From JBHELG01 sp046263195 (GTDB lineage: Bacteria > Actinomycetota > Nitriliruptoria > Nitriliruptorales > JAHWKO01), in the NCBI GenBank assembly GCA_046263195.1, contig JBHELG010000145.1, forward strand, positions 1-7,673: 7,673 nt of DNA, given 5' to 3'. Shown piece after piece: positions 1-6,686 of this stretch. A program made the translations under genes and the position numbers. Under the pieces are notes generated by a model that did not search any database, had not been told where the DNA came from, and saw nothing but the letters and a program-made list of their open reading frames with translations. How positions within the stretch are numbered: position 1 is the stretch's first letter; each line of letters begins with the position of its first letter.

Positions 1-244
1 GGCCATGTTGGATCAGCACCGGCAAGGCGTGCTCGTGGACCGAGGCGAAGCCGTCGTCAAAGGTGAGCGCGGCCGCACCGCGGGGTAGGCGGCCACGCCG
101 GTCCACCCGACCTACGGCTTCCGCAAGATCCAGCACGCGCCTATGGCGCGCCAACCACCGGCACTGCGCGTCGAATGTCGCCTGAGCTACCGCGAGGGGG
201 GAGGACCAGGTGGGTTCCACCGCGTGGTAGCAGAGGATCGCCAT
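1..244 (-). CDS. Polysaccharide deacetylase (CE4/NodB homology), N-terminal part only
   Basis: An open frame begins at ATG 244-242 and runs off the left edge, giving 81 visible residues. It opens with MAILCYHAVEP, which fits the first strand and YH motif of NodB-type deacetylases. Residues about 60-66 read ALTFDDG, the metal-binding TFDDG motif that carries the catalytic-base aspartate. This family removes N- or O-acetyl groups from glycans such as peptidoglycan, chitin-like polymers or exopolysaccharide. No signal peptide is visible: the protein starts directly in the fold, so it may be cytoplasmic or the fragment may mislead. The start lies 11 nt after the stop of the upstream GT4 gene. A GAGGA ribosome-binding sequence overlaps that stop codon (TGAGGA) with 8 nt to the ATG, which supports both the start and co-transcription. 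The substrate is unknown; in context it is probably the glycan made by the neighbours. The family call is strong, but the C-terminal His motifs lie outside the window. Confidence 0.9.
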   Translation of the reverse strand, partial: MAILCYHAVEPTWSSPLAVAQATFDAQCRWLARHRRVLDLAEAVGRVDRRGRLPRGAAALTFDDGFASVHEHALPVLIQHG

Positions 245-255
245 TTTTCGGGTCC

Positions 256-1470
256 TCACTGGAAGCTTGGGTTAGCGGTATGGGCGGAGTCGCCGACAGC
301 CCTTTCGTAGAGACTGCGGAGCTTCGATGCCCAGCCGTCCATGTCGAAGCGCTCTTCCGCGAGGCGCCGCCCATGACGCCCCATGCGTACCCGGCGGTCT
401 TCGTCGAGGAGCAGGCTCACCACGGCGGAGGCCAGCCCGCTCACGTTGTGCGGGTCGACGAGCAGCCCGCTGCAGCCGTTCTCGACCACTTCCGGCACTC
501 CGCCGACCCGCGTCGCGACGACCGCCCTGCCGCAGGCCGCGGCCTCGATGAGCGTGGTCGGGAGCGCTTCGGTCCACGACGGCAGCAGAACGAGTGACGA
601 AGCGCGCATGATTCGCGGAATGTCGCGGCGAATGCCGGCGAAGATCACGCGGTCCTCGATCCGCAGGCTCCGTGCCATGGCCCGCAGGTGCCCTTCTTCT
701 TCGCCCGAGCCGACGAGGAGCAGGCGCGCCTCGGGTACGCGTCGCAACACCCCGCCCCAGGCCGACAACGCGTCCACGTGCCCCTTCGGCGGTCGCATCG
801 CGGCTACGAGGGTCACGAGAGGGGCGTGCAGCGGGATTTTCAGGTCGGGGGGCGGGGTGGCAGGCCGATCATCGAACTCCGACAGGTCTACGCCGTTGTG
901 CACGACCGCCCAGTTCACTCGAGGCCGGTACCGACGTGCGAACTCCCGCCGTGCGGCCCGTGACACGAAGATGGTGGCTGCGGTGCGGGCAGATGCGGCG
1001 AGCGCCAAGCGCCACTTGACCGCCTCTCGTCCCCTCACCTCCTCGGGCATGGTGTGGAACGTGCATACCGCGGGTCGCCCGGTCAGCGCAGCCGCGGGAG
1101 CGGCGAGCGTCGCCGCATAGTCGAGGTGGGCGTGCACGAGGTCGCAGCCGGAGTCACGAATGGTGGCCACGAGCCGGGGTATGGCGCGCCGGTCAGCAAG
1201 TCTCCGGATGGCGAGGAACCGCACCTCGAGGCCGGCCGCTTCGAGGACCGGGAGCATGATCGCACGCTCCGAGGCGGGTGGGGCGAGGCTCGCGACCTGC
1301 AGCGAGAGACCGGCGCTCGGCGCGGCTCGGGCGAGCGTGGCCAGTAGCCTCTCGGCCCCGCCGAGACTGAACGAGTCGATGATCGTCAGCACCTTCAGGG
1401 CCCGGCGCGGCCCGAGAGGCGAGACCGGCCGGTCCCGGTACCGGGTGGCAATCTCAGGACCGCTCGTCAT
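256..1470 (-). CDS. GT4-family glycosyltransferase (canonical EX7E)
   Basis: This 404-residue protein has the GT-B fold of GT4 retaining glycosyltransferases, which move a sugar from a nucleotide donor to a growing glycan on the inner face of the membrane. The N-terminal acceptor domain begins at residue about 25 with a beta strand and the glycine loop SLGGAE (35-40). HNGV lies at 191-194 and the donor-domain signature MRPPKGH at 225-231. The EX7E motif is intact, E301 and E309 in EALPTTLIE, followed by GGVPEVV (323-329). There is no membrane segment or signal peptide. The ATG overlaps the stop of the preceding GT4 gene as ATGA and is preceded by a strong GGGAGG seven nt upstream, so the start is well supported although residues 1-24 are extra to the fold. 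It resembles the upstream GT4 protein in layout and several motifs, suggesting two related transferases acting in sequence. The donor and acceptor sugars cannot be told from sequence. Confidence 0.93.
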   Translation of the reverse strand: MTSGPEIATRYRDRPVSPLGPRRALKVLTIIDSFSLGGAERLLATLARAAPSAGLSLQVASLAPPASERAIMLPVLEAAGLEVRFLAIRRLADRRAIPRLVATIRDSGCDLVHAHLDYAATLAAPAAALTGRPAVCTFHTMPEEVRGREAVKWRLALAASARTAATIFVSRAARREFARRYRPRVNWAVVHNGVDLSEFDDRPATPPPDLKIPLHAPLVTLVAAMRPPKGHVDALSAWGGVLRRVPEARLLLVGSGEEEGHLRAMARSLRIEDRVIFAGIRRDIPRIMRASSLVLLPSWTEALPTTLIEAAACGRAVVATRVGGVPEVVENGCSGLLVDPHNVSGLASAVVSLLLDEDRRVRMGRHGRRLAEERFDMDGWASKLRSLYERAVGDSAHTANPSFQ

Positions 1471-2594
1471 GCCGCCACCTCCCGATACAGGTCCCTCAGT
1501 CGACAGGCCCAGAGGGCCGCGTCGAACTCGACCTCGAAGCGTCGGCGGGCGGCGAGACCCAGGCGGTGGCGCAGGTCGGGATCAGCGGCGAGACGGGTGA
1601 GCGCCCTCGCGAGCGCGCCGGTGTCTCCCGGAGCGATGAGCACCCCGGTTTCCGGCGTAACGATCTCGGGAATGCCACCGACTGCGGTCGCCACTGTCGG
1701 GAGCCCGGCGGCCAGGCCGTGTATCAGTGCGGTGGGGAGCGCGTCGAAGCGGCTGGGGTGCACGATGAGATCGGAGGCCTCGAGCAGAGTTGCGACATCC
1801 TCCCGGAAGCCGGCGAAGATGACACGACGATAGGGCAGGCTGCTGCTGGAAGCGGAGGCTTCGAGGACTTCCCGAAGCGGTCCGTCACCGATGATCACGA
1901 TGCTCAGGGGCAGCGACGCCGGGATCTTCGCGGCCGCGGCGATGAGCTCGGCATGCCCCTTGCCCGGGCGCATCATGGCAACCATGCTGGCCATGACCGC
2001 ATTGCGGGGGACTCCCAGCGCGGATCGCACGGCGGCTCCGTTTGGTGTCGGGGTGCCTGATCCGGGGAGGACGCCGTTGTGGATGGTCACAACCCGCCCC
2101 GGTTCAACGGGAAAGGCCTCGAGGTACCAGTTTCGAAGCGCATGGGACACCGCCACCGTGCGCGCGGCTGAACGGCTGCGGGCCCGGGCTGCCAGCCAGA
2201 GTTTGCCGCGTCCCACCAGGCTCGGCTCGTCCTCGATGACATGCAGGGTCGATATGAGCGGGATCGACTGGCGCCGTGCGACGAATGCGCCCACGAGGTC
2301 GGCGTGCTTGCCATGGGAATGGATGACGTCTGGAGCCAGGTCCCGAATGAGTGCGAGCGCGCGGAACAATCCACGAGGATCCCACCGGGAGGGAAGACCG
2401 AGACTGTGGACGTCGACCCCCAAAGTGCGCAGCCGAACGGGGAGGGGCAGACCCGTTGTCGGCATGAGGCTGACGACGCTGAACTCGAGGTCGGTCACGT
2501 TTCGTACGTGCGCGAGTTCTACGAGCACCTGTTCCGCGCCCCCCTGAGCCAGCGCATGAATGAGATGGCACACCCTGAGGGGCGGATGCTCCAC
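1467..2594 (-). CDS. GT4-family glycosyltransferase with a degenerate EX7E motif
   Basis: This 375-residue protein has the GT-B layout of GT4. The N-terminal domain starts at residue 6 with strand RVCHLIHAL and QGGAE (17-21). HSHGKHAD lies at 92-99, HNGV at 172-175, RPGKGH at 209-214, and IIGDGPL at 234-240 in the donor domain. Where GT4 enzymes normally carry E...E (EX7E), this protein has D284 and H292 (DALPTALIH); both codons are unambiguous (GAC and CAC). The surrounding residues LPTALI and AVGGIPEIV are well kept, so the fold looks intact and the gene undamaged. It starts at GTG 2594-2592, with AAGGAAG six nt upstream, 43 nt after the sugar-transferase stop. It ends in an ATGA overlap with the next GT4 gene. 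It is probably an inner-membrane-face transferase extending the lipid-linked sugar. Donor chemistry may be altered, or the protein may be a partner subunit; that is inference. Confidence 0.92.
   Translation of the reverse strand: MEHPPLRVCHLIHALAQGGAEQVLVELAHVRNVTDLEFSVVSLMPTTGLPLPVRLRTLGVDVHSLGLPSRWDPRGLFRALALIRDLAPDVIHSHGKHADLVGAFVARRQSIPLISTLHVIEDEPSLVGRGKLWLAARARSRSAARTVAVSHALRNWYLEAFPVEPGRVVTIHNGVLPGSGTPTPNGAAVRSALGVPRNAVMASMVAMMRPGKGHAELIAAAAKIPASLPLSIVIIGDGPLREVLEASASSSSLPYRRVIFAGFREDVATLLEASDLIVHPSRFDALPTALIHGLAAGLPTVATAVGGIPEIVTPETGVLIAPGDTGALARALTRLAADPDLRHRLGLAARRRFEVEFDAALWACRLRDLYREVAA
1478..1483 (-). promoter_or_regulatory. Ribosome-binding site of the 404-aa GT4 gene
   Basis: GGGAGG on the minus strand lies seven nt before ATG 1470, inside the last codons of the upstream GT4 gene. 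It fixes the ATG that overlaps the upstream stop as the start, rather than any later codon nearer the glycosyltransferase fold. Confidence 0.75.
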
Positions 2595-2600
2595 GAGTAG

Positions 2601-2607
2601 CTTCCTT
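2601..2607 (-). promoter_or_regulatory. Ribosome-binding site of the 375-aa GT4 gene
   Basis: AAGGAAG on the minus strand sits six nt before GTG 2594 in the 43-nt gap after the sugar-transferase stop codon. It supports GTG as the initiation codon. No promoter or terminator-like hairpin is apparent in this short gap, consistent with one transcript. Confidence 0.65.
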
Positions 2608-2637
2608 GGTTGCGAGCGGGACGTTCGGGTCTGCGAC

Positions 2638-4173
2638 CTAGGTCGAGCCCTTCATCACTACTGACGCCACGGTGCGGAGAAGGAGAGTGATGTCTCTCCA
2701 GAGCGACCATTGCTCGATGTAGCGGTTGTCGAAGCGGGCTCGTTCCGCGATGGGAGCCAGCCCAAGGTCCCCCCTGACTCCGTTCACCTGCGCCAGGCCC
2801 GAGACCCCGACCGGGACGCGGTGCCGATCTTCGTAACCGCGGATCGCCTTACCGAAGAATTCCACGAGATGTGGTTGCTCGGGGCGGGGACCTATGAGTG
2901 ACATGTCCCCTCGAAGCACATTCAACAGCTGGGGTAGCTCATCCAGGTTCGTGCGGCGCAGGAATCGGCCTACGGTTGTCATGGGCAGTGCCTCAGGTAC
3001 GCCATCAGCCTCGACGGACGACGACGCGGCCGTCAGGGAGCGGAGCTTGAGCATTTGAAATTGCCTGCCCCACTGGCCAATGCGCTGTTGGCGAAACAAG
3101 ATCGGGCCCGGGCTCGTCAGGCGCACGGCCACCGCTGCGACGGCCAATATAGGTGCGGTGATTACCAGGAGCACTGTCGCAAGGACGACGTCGAACAAGC
3201 GTTTCAGGCGCCAATTCGGCGAAGACAAAGCCAGGGGGTGAACCGGACGCAAGGGAATCCCGCGGATCTCGTCGAGCCCATGAGCCGAGTCGTTCGGCCC
3301 GACTTCGAAGAACCTCGGGACGATCGCAATGTCCACGCCCAACCGCTCAACTCGGCGGAGTATCCCCACGAGCTCGTGCGCCGGCCTGGTGGGGAAGGCG
3401 ACGATGACGCGCCGTGCTGGATGAGCCCGGAGCAGCGATTCCAGATCGGCGAGGCGGCCCAGACGGGGTATGTCGAGGAGGCGGGAGGCGAGGTCGTCGA
3501 CGTAGCCGATGGCGACCAGCCCGTATTCGGGACGCTGACGGATCTGTCGTGCCAGTTCGGCGGCGATGGCACCCCCGCCGACGATGACGACCGGCTCCAC
3601 AAGGTGTCCGCGCGCACGAAGCTGACGTACCAGCCCGTAGGAGGCTCCGCGGGTCACGAGCACCGCGAGGGGAACGAGCAAGGGCTGCAGCAACACGGGT
3701 CCGGAGGCCCCGTAAGGGATTCCACATAGGACCACGACGAAGCTGGGAGCCAGAAGCTGGAGGACGAGCGTAGGGGCTTGGTCGAGCACACTGAGCTGGA
3801 AACGGTGCCGGTAGGACCCTCCGAGCGCAAGAAAAAGCACGATTGCCGTAGCGTGCAACCAGCTCACCAGGGTCCACGTTCCCAGCAGGGCCATTGTGCC
3901 CAAGACGGCGACGAGGTCTGACAAAAACGGGATACAACCGGCAGACGCTATAGGCTTGCGAGATCCCCTATCGGGGAGGGATGGCGCCGGGAGGAGCGCT
4001 GATGGTCGCCCTCCAGCCGGCTCTCCTTTTCCCTCCTCTCTCTTGCCTCGCCTCTTAAAGGTGGTTGTCGACTTTGAGTGGAAGGGGTGGCGTGATAGGA
4101 CACGCGAGTTCGAGAGTCGCTGACCGCCTCGCGCCAGCCACTCATCTCGTGCGTCCAAGTCCTCCAAGCCCAC
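2638..4173 (-). CDS. Polyprenyl-phosphate sugar-1-phosphate transferase (WbaP/WcaJ-like), start uncertain
   Basis: This is an integral membrane enzyme that transfers a sugar-1-phosphate from a nucleotide sugar to undecaprenyl phosphate, the first committed step of exopolysaccharide or O-glycan assembly. With the longest start (GTG 4173) it has 511 residues. Hydrophobic segments lie at about 86-118 (two), 136-154 and 158-176. A Rossmann-like CoA_binding_3 region with VVIVGGG is at 195-201. Another hydrophobic segment is at 327-350. The C-terminal catalytic domain has LKRLFDV (323-329), SPGPILFRQQRIG (354-366), KLRSL (376-380) and NLDELPQLLNVLRGDMSLIGPRP (409-431) with the Asp411-Glu412 dyad. 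It ends with the usual WSLWRDI region (489-495). Residues 1 to about 83 are charged, lack homology cues and have weak third-position GC, so the true start may lie later (TTG 3924 or ATG 3894), though neither has a clear ribosome-binding site. GTG 4173 has only a weak GGGGTAGG before it. It is followed after 43 nt by the GT4 genes and heads the left block. The sugar specificity is unknown. Confidence 0.93.
   Translation of the reverse strand: MGLEDLDARDEWLARGGQRLSNSRVLSRHPFHSKSTTTFKRRGKREEGKGEPAGGRPSALLPAPSLPDRGSRKPIASAGCIPFLSDLVAVLGTMALLGTWTLVSWLHATAIVLFLALGGSYRHRFQLSVLDQAPTLVLQLLAPSFVVVLCGIPYGASGPVLLQPLLVPLAVLVTRGASYGLVRQLRARGHLVEPVVIVGGGAIAAELARQIRQRPEYGLVAIGYVDDLASRLLDIPRLGRLADLESLLRAHPARRVIVAFPTRPAHELVGILRRVERLGVDIAIVPRFFEVGPNDSAHGLDEIRGIPLRPVHPLALSSPNWRLKRLFDVVLATVLLVITAPILAVAAVAVRLTSPGPILFRQQRIGQWGRQFQMLKLRSLTAASSSVEADGVPEALPMTTVGRFLRRTNLDELPQLLNVLRGDMSLIGPRPEQPHLVEFFGKAIRGYEDRHRVPVGVSGLAQVNGVRGDLGLAPIAERARFDNRYIEQWSLWRDITLLLRTVASVVMKGST
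4018..4059 (-). other. Purine-rich tract within the 5' part of the sugar-transferase frame
   Basis: On the minus strand this stretch is almost entirely A and G and contains two ribosome-binding-like strings, GAGGAGGG and AAAAGGAG, yet no ATG, GTG or TTG lies at normal spacing after them in any frame. A small hairpin (TCCCC / GGGGA, four-base loop, 3964-3977) follows. It could be a chance Lys/Arg/Glu-rich coding stretch or an untranslated leader if the gene starts near 3924. Confidence 0.4.
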
Positions 4174-4419
4174 ACCTACCCCGTGATGGAAGGATCACGC
4201 TGCCCTCTCGACCAGTCCTGATCGTCGGTCCGAATCTCGACGACGCGAGTCGTGCTTGGTTTCTACGATCACGCTCGCTTCTTGCTTTCTGGGGGCACTT
4301 CCCTCGCGCTATCGGACACCCTGTTTGGTCGACAACCGTCATGTGGAACAGATTGGCTATGCGCAAAATGACGTCTGTGGCGCTCTCGAAGGATCATCCC
4401 CGGTAGTAATTTCAACATC

Positions 4420-4501
4420 ACGGAACATTAGTGCCCCATTTGGGCCCTTACTAGGCCTAATCACGCGATATGACGGAACGGGCTCCTGGCCCTTACGGAA
4501 C
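4420..4501. repeat. Three ACGGAAC heptamers, helically phased
   Basis: ACGGAAC occurs at 4420-4426, 4473-4479 and 4495-4501. The spacings of 53 and 22 bp are near five and two helical turns, so all three would face the same side of the DNA. Read on the sense strand of the left block they are GTTCCGT. Two looser GGAAC copies lie at 4345-4349 and 4534-4538. The third heptamer also forms part of a small inverted repeat (TTACG / CGTAA). Binding of a regulator upstream of the sugar-transferase gene is a reasonable guess only. Confidence 0.45.
4443..4496. repeat. 9-bp direct repeat GGCCCTTAC
   Basis: Perfect copies lie at 4443-4451 and 4488-4496, 45 bp apart. The second copy overlaps the start of the third ACGGAAC heptamer by two bases, and the first is followed by the palindrome TAGGCCTA. 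It may belong to the same putative regulatory array; no function is shown by sequence. Confidence 0.4.
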
Positions 4502-4842
4502 GTAACGCAAAAGTGGGATCAAGGCGGCAGAGAGGAACAAAGTGCCGTCCCGGGGGGCGAAGGATGCGCGCGCCAATGCGCAGTAGACGAACAAGAGTTA
4601 GGACAGCCTACGCTTAGGGCATAGTCCGACGAATAGTCGCTAATGGAGCGTTTCTCGACCCCTCATAATGGTTTGCTCCACTCGAGTATCAGCGCTGTTG
4701 AACGAAAATGGTCTCCATCTGGCCATGCGCTTTGAACGGGCAAGTCCACCTTATGGCTCTTTTCCGGACACGGCAGTTTGGGCGACTTGCGATGCCGGTA
4801 CCGGGATGCGTGGATGTGTGGGACGAGACTGACCGGCTGTGA

Positions 4843-4917
4843 CGACGGTTGGCTGGGTGCGGCCGAGCAGTGATGTCTCTTTCTCGATGTGTGTAGTCCG
4901 CTCCGGGCCAACCGTCG
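4843..4917. repeat. Perfect 11-bp inverted repeat with 53-nt spacer
   Basis: CGACGGTTGGC at 4843-4853 is exactly inverted as GCCAACCGTCG at 4907-4917. It begins 48 nt after the stop of the GT9 gene on the transcribed strand, so in RNA it could close a long stem-loop at the 3' end of that transcript. There is no T run next to it, so it is not a classic intrinsic terminator. It could be a 3' UTR structure, a remnant of a tiny inverted-repeat element, or a chance match. Confidence 0.5.
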
Positions 4918-4965
4918 AGTCATCCTGGCGGAAACATCCCATGGCGGGCCATCCCTCCACTCGCG

Positions 4966-5982
4966 TCAGGGAGATCGTCCATGACGAGCGCTAGCGGATG
5001 GCGACGAGACCGTGGGCGAGGGCATCGCGGACGGTAGCCGGTGCAATGCTGAAAGCACGGCGGGTACATCGAGTTCGAGCAAGCCTGGGTGAACAACGGC
5101 TGCGTCCGGGCTCCCCCGGCGCCCAGCCCACAGCACCCGGTGCCACGGCCGGTCCGGGGGGGGCCCCCACTCGGAGGGTGAGAGCGGACCGAACAGCACG
5201 ACCGACGGGGTCCGCAGCGCGGTTGCGAGGTGGGCGATCCCCGTGTCGCCGCACACGACGCGACCGGCGGCGGCGACGAGGGCGGCGAGGTCGAGCAGGT
5301 CGGTGCGCCCGGCGACGATCGCCCGCACGGGGAGTCGGGCGAGGCGGGCGACCTCGGCTGCGAGAACTACCTCGCCCGGGCCTCCCGTGACGAGGACGGT
5401 GCGGCCACGCTCGTGTTCGACGCGGGCCACGGCGGTCCAGCGCTCCAACGGCCAGCGACAGGACGGCTTGCCTCCCGGGTGGACGATGGTCGCGCCCCGC
5501 ATCCAGGCTGGCACCGGGCGGTCGGGGAGGGGCAGGTCGAGCCGCGAGGGGTCGGCGGGGATGCCGCTCTCGCACAGCAGGCGGCACCACCGGGCGACCT
5601 CGTGCTCGTGCTCCAGCCAGGGGGGCATACCGTCGGACTCGGCGACTTCGTGGTGGGCGAAGGCGATGAGGCGATGCGGCTGGGTGTCGAGCAGTATCCG
5701 GTGGCTCTGGGGCCCTCGGCCGTGCAAGTTGACGGCGAGGTCGGCGTGGGCGAGTGCGCCGTGGAGGGATGCGAGGGGGGTGGTATCGACGACCTCGTCA
5801 ACCGCCCCGGAGAGGCGGGCGAGCGGGGCGAGCGCGACCGGCGCGGCGAGCACCCGACGATGCTCGGGAAACGCGTCGCTGAGGGCTCGCAGGGCCGGCA
5901 CCGCGGTGAGGAGGTCGCCGAGGCCGAGCGCGCGCAGGACGACGAGCAGCGGCCGCCGCGACTCAGCGCCGAGGCTCGTCAC
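4966..5982 (-). CDS. Glycosyltransferase family 9 (ADP-heptose transferase type)
   Basis: This 338-residue protein belongs to GT9, the family of ADP-heptose:LPS heptosyltransferases (WaaC/WaaF/WaaQ), which are inverting GT-B enzymes acting at the cytoplasmic membrane. Visible motifs are VVLRALGLGDLLTAVPALRAL (14-34), with the acceptor-side glycine loop and Asp23, NLHGRGPQSH (85-94), IVHPGG (166-171) followed by RWPLERW (176-182), and the donor-site string GDTGIAHLA (245-253) followed by LFGPLSPSEWGP (263-274). There is no signal peptide or membrane segment. The Pro/Ser-rich last 20 residues are probably an unfolded tail. Translation starts at GTG 5982, sharing GTGA with the SDR stop; there is no clear ribosome-binding site of its own, so coupling is likely. 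It is the last gene of the heptose block. In an actinobacterium the acceptor would not be LPS, so it could be a wall glycan, glycolipid or secondary metabolite. The GT9 call is firm; heptose as donor is inferred from hldE nearby. Confidence 0.92.
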   Translation of the reverse strand: MTSLGAESRRPLLVVLRALGLGDLLTAVPALRALSDAFPEHRRVLAAPVALAPLARLSGAVDEVVDTTPLASLHGALAHADLAVNLHGRGPQSHRILLDTQPHRLIAFAHHEVAESDGMPPWLEHEHEVARWCRLLCESGIPADPSRLDLPLPDRPVPAWMRGATIVHPGGKPSCRWPLERWTAVARVEHERGRTVLVTGGPGEVVLAAEVARLARLPVRAIVAGRTDLLDLAALVAAAGRVVCGDTGIAHLATALRTPSVVLFGPLSPSEWGPPPDRPWHRVLWAGRRGSPDAAVVHPGLLELDVPAVLSALHRLPSAMPSPTVSSPSASARHGRSP

Positions 5983-6686
5983 GGCCAGGAGGGCTCGACG
6001 GACGGGGTGACGACGAGCTCACGGATCTCGCAGTTCGGTGGCTGACGCAGCGCGAAGAGTACGGCCTCGGCGACGTCGGCGGGGTCGTTGAGCATCTGAT
6101 CGGGGGAGGGGCGGTACTGCTCGGGACGGTCGTTGAAGAAGGCTGTACGCATCCCTCCCGGTATGAGCAGCGTCACCCCCACCCGGCCGGCGAGTTCGAG
6201 CGCGAGGGCGCGGGCGAACCCGACCACTCCGAACTTGCTCGCGCAGTAGGCGGTGGCGGCGGGGAGCGCCCGTAGTCCCAGCGTCGAGGCGACCAGGACA
6301 GCGCGTCCGCGGCTCCGCGCGAGATGGGGGAGGGCGCCGCGAACGACGGCCGCCGTCCCGAGCAGGTTGACCGTGACGATCCGGTCCCATGTAGCCCCGT
6401 CGAGGTCGGTGAAGTCGCTGGGTACGTCGAGGGCGGCGCAGGTCACGACGGCGTCGAGGCGGCCATGGCGCTCCGCCACCCTGCGGACCACCTCCTCGGC
6501 TGCACGGGTGTCGGCAAGGTCGACCCGCTCGAAGGCGACATCGGATGCGGGCTCTCGTCGGTCGAGCACGACCGGCCGCCCGCCCGCCTCGGAGACCGCG
6601 GTGGCCACCGCCGCTCCGAGCCCCGACCCGCCCCCGCTGACCAGGACGATGCCGGGCTCCCCGTGGGCAGGATCAACCCGTGACAT
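5979..6686 (-). CDS. Classical short-chain dehydrogenase/reductase (SDR)
   Basis: This 235-residue protein has the single-domain Rossmann fold of classical SDRs, NAD(P)-dependent oxidoreductases of alcohols, ketones or sugars. The nucleotide loop is SGGGSGLG (17-24), with Ser in place of the usual first Thr. Asp42 after the second strand suggests NAD(H) rather than NADP(H), and Asp56 (VDLAD) contacts adenine. The catalytic set is complete: N108, S134, Y147 and K151 (YCASK), followed by PGG at 176-178 and T181. The usual NNAG motif is replaced by TCAA (82-85). The start is ATG 6686, overlapping the end of hldE by 14 nt with GAGGTG seven nt upstream. Longer readings of this frame lie antisense-free but entirely inside hldE and are not needed. 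It is not HldD, the ADP-heptose epimerase, which is an extended SDR of over 300 residues. Sitting between heptose activation and heptose transfer, it may oxidise or reduce an activated heptose or sugar precursor; that is inference. Confidence 0.9.
   Translation of the reverse strand: MSRVDPAHGEPGIVLVSGGGSGLGAAVATAVSEAGGRPVVLDRREPASDVAFERVDLADTRAAEEVVRRVAERHGRLDAVVTCAALDVPSDFTDLDGATWDRIVTVNLLGTAAVVRGALPHLARSRGRAVLVASTLGLRALPAATAYCASKFGVVGFARALALELAGRVGVTLLIPGGMRTAFFNDRPEQYRPSPDQMLNDPADVAEAVLFALRQPPNCEIRELVVTPSVEPSWP

Larger units (their letters stand above)
4174..4965. other. Long intergenic region of lower GC without a convincing gene
   Basis: These 792 nt lie between the stop of the GT9 gene and the longest possible start of the sugar transferase. 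GC falls to about 48-58% in several 60-nt lines I counted, against about 60-80% in the lines counted in the flanking genes. The open frames here are short, show no motif, and have arbitrary composition; I see no transposase, tRNA or decayed domain. It contains repeated heptamers, a 9-bp direct repeat and an 11-bp inverted repeat (separate entries), plus a 10-bp perfect palindrome CCGGTACCGG at 4795-4804. Both flanking genes read leftward, so this should hold the end of the right transcript and the promoter of the left one. I could not identify a convincing -35/-10 pair or a GC hairpin followed by a T run. Confidence 0.75.

Noticed and set aside
383..1120. Plus-strand open frame of 245 aa opposite the 404-aa GT4 gene
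   Set aside because: It is Ser/Thr/Arg-rich with no motif, and the minus strand carries a complete, well-motivated GT4 gene.
4222..4253. Two overlapping, mutually exclusive small hairpins (TCGTCG/CGACGA and ACGAC/GTCGT) and a GGTCCGAATC string like a tRNA T-arm
   Set aside because: The stems are five or six bp of CG-rich triplets expected by chance, and there is no acceptor, D or anticodon arm for a tRNA.
4063..4337. 10-bp inverted pair GGTTGTCGAC (4063-4072) and GTCGACAACC (4328-4337)
   Set aside because: The core GTCGAC is itself a palindrome, so the effective match is small, and the copies are over 250 bp apart with no extension on either side.
4345..4538. Five plus-strand GGAAC strings resembling -35 elements of ECF sigma factors
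   Set aside because: None is followed by a GTC/GTT-like -10 at 16-18 nt, and they would direct transcription to the right, where no plus-strand gene exists.
4256..4624. Plus-strand open frame of 122 aa in the intergenic region, and an 86-aa minus-strand frame at 4663-4923
   Set aside because: No recognisable motif, no convincing ribosome-binding site and no coding-like third-position GC bias; treated as non-coding.
4934..4955. Short hairpin (ATGGC / GCCAT) just after the GT9 stop as a terminator
   Set aside because: The stem is only five bp with an almost absent loop and no T run follows on the transcribed strand.
5230..6045. Long plus-strand open frames (271 and 255 aa) opposite the GT9 gene
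   Set aside because: They are antisense to a gene with clear GT9 motifs, have low-complexity Arg/Gly/Ala composition and show no domain. Such shadows are usual at over 70% GC.
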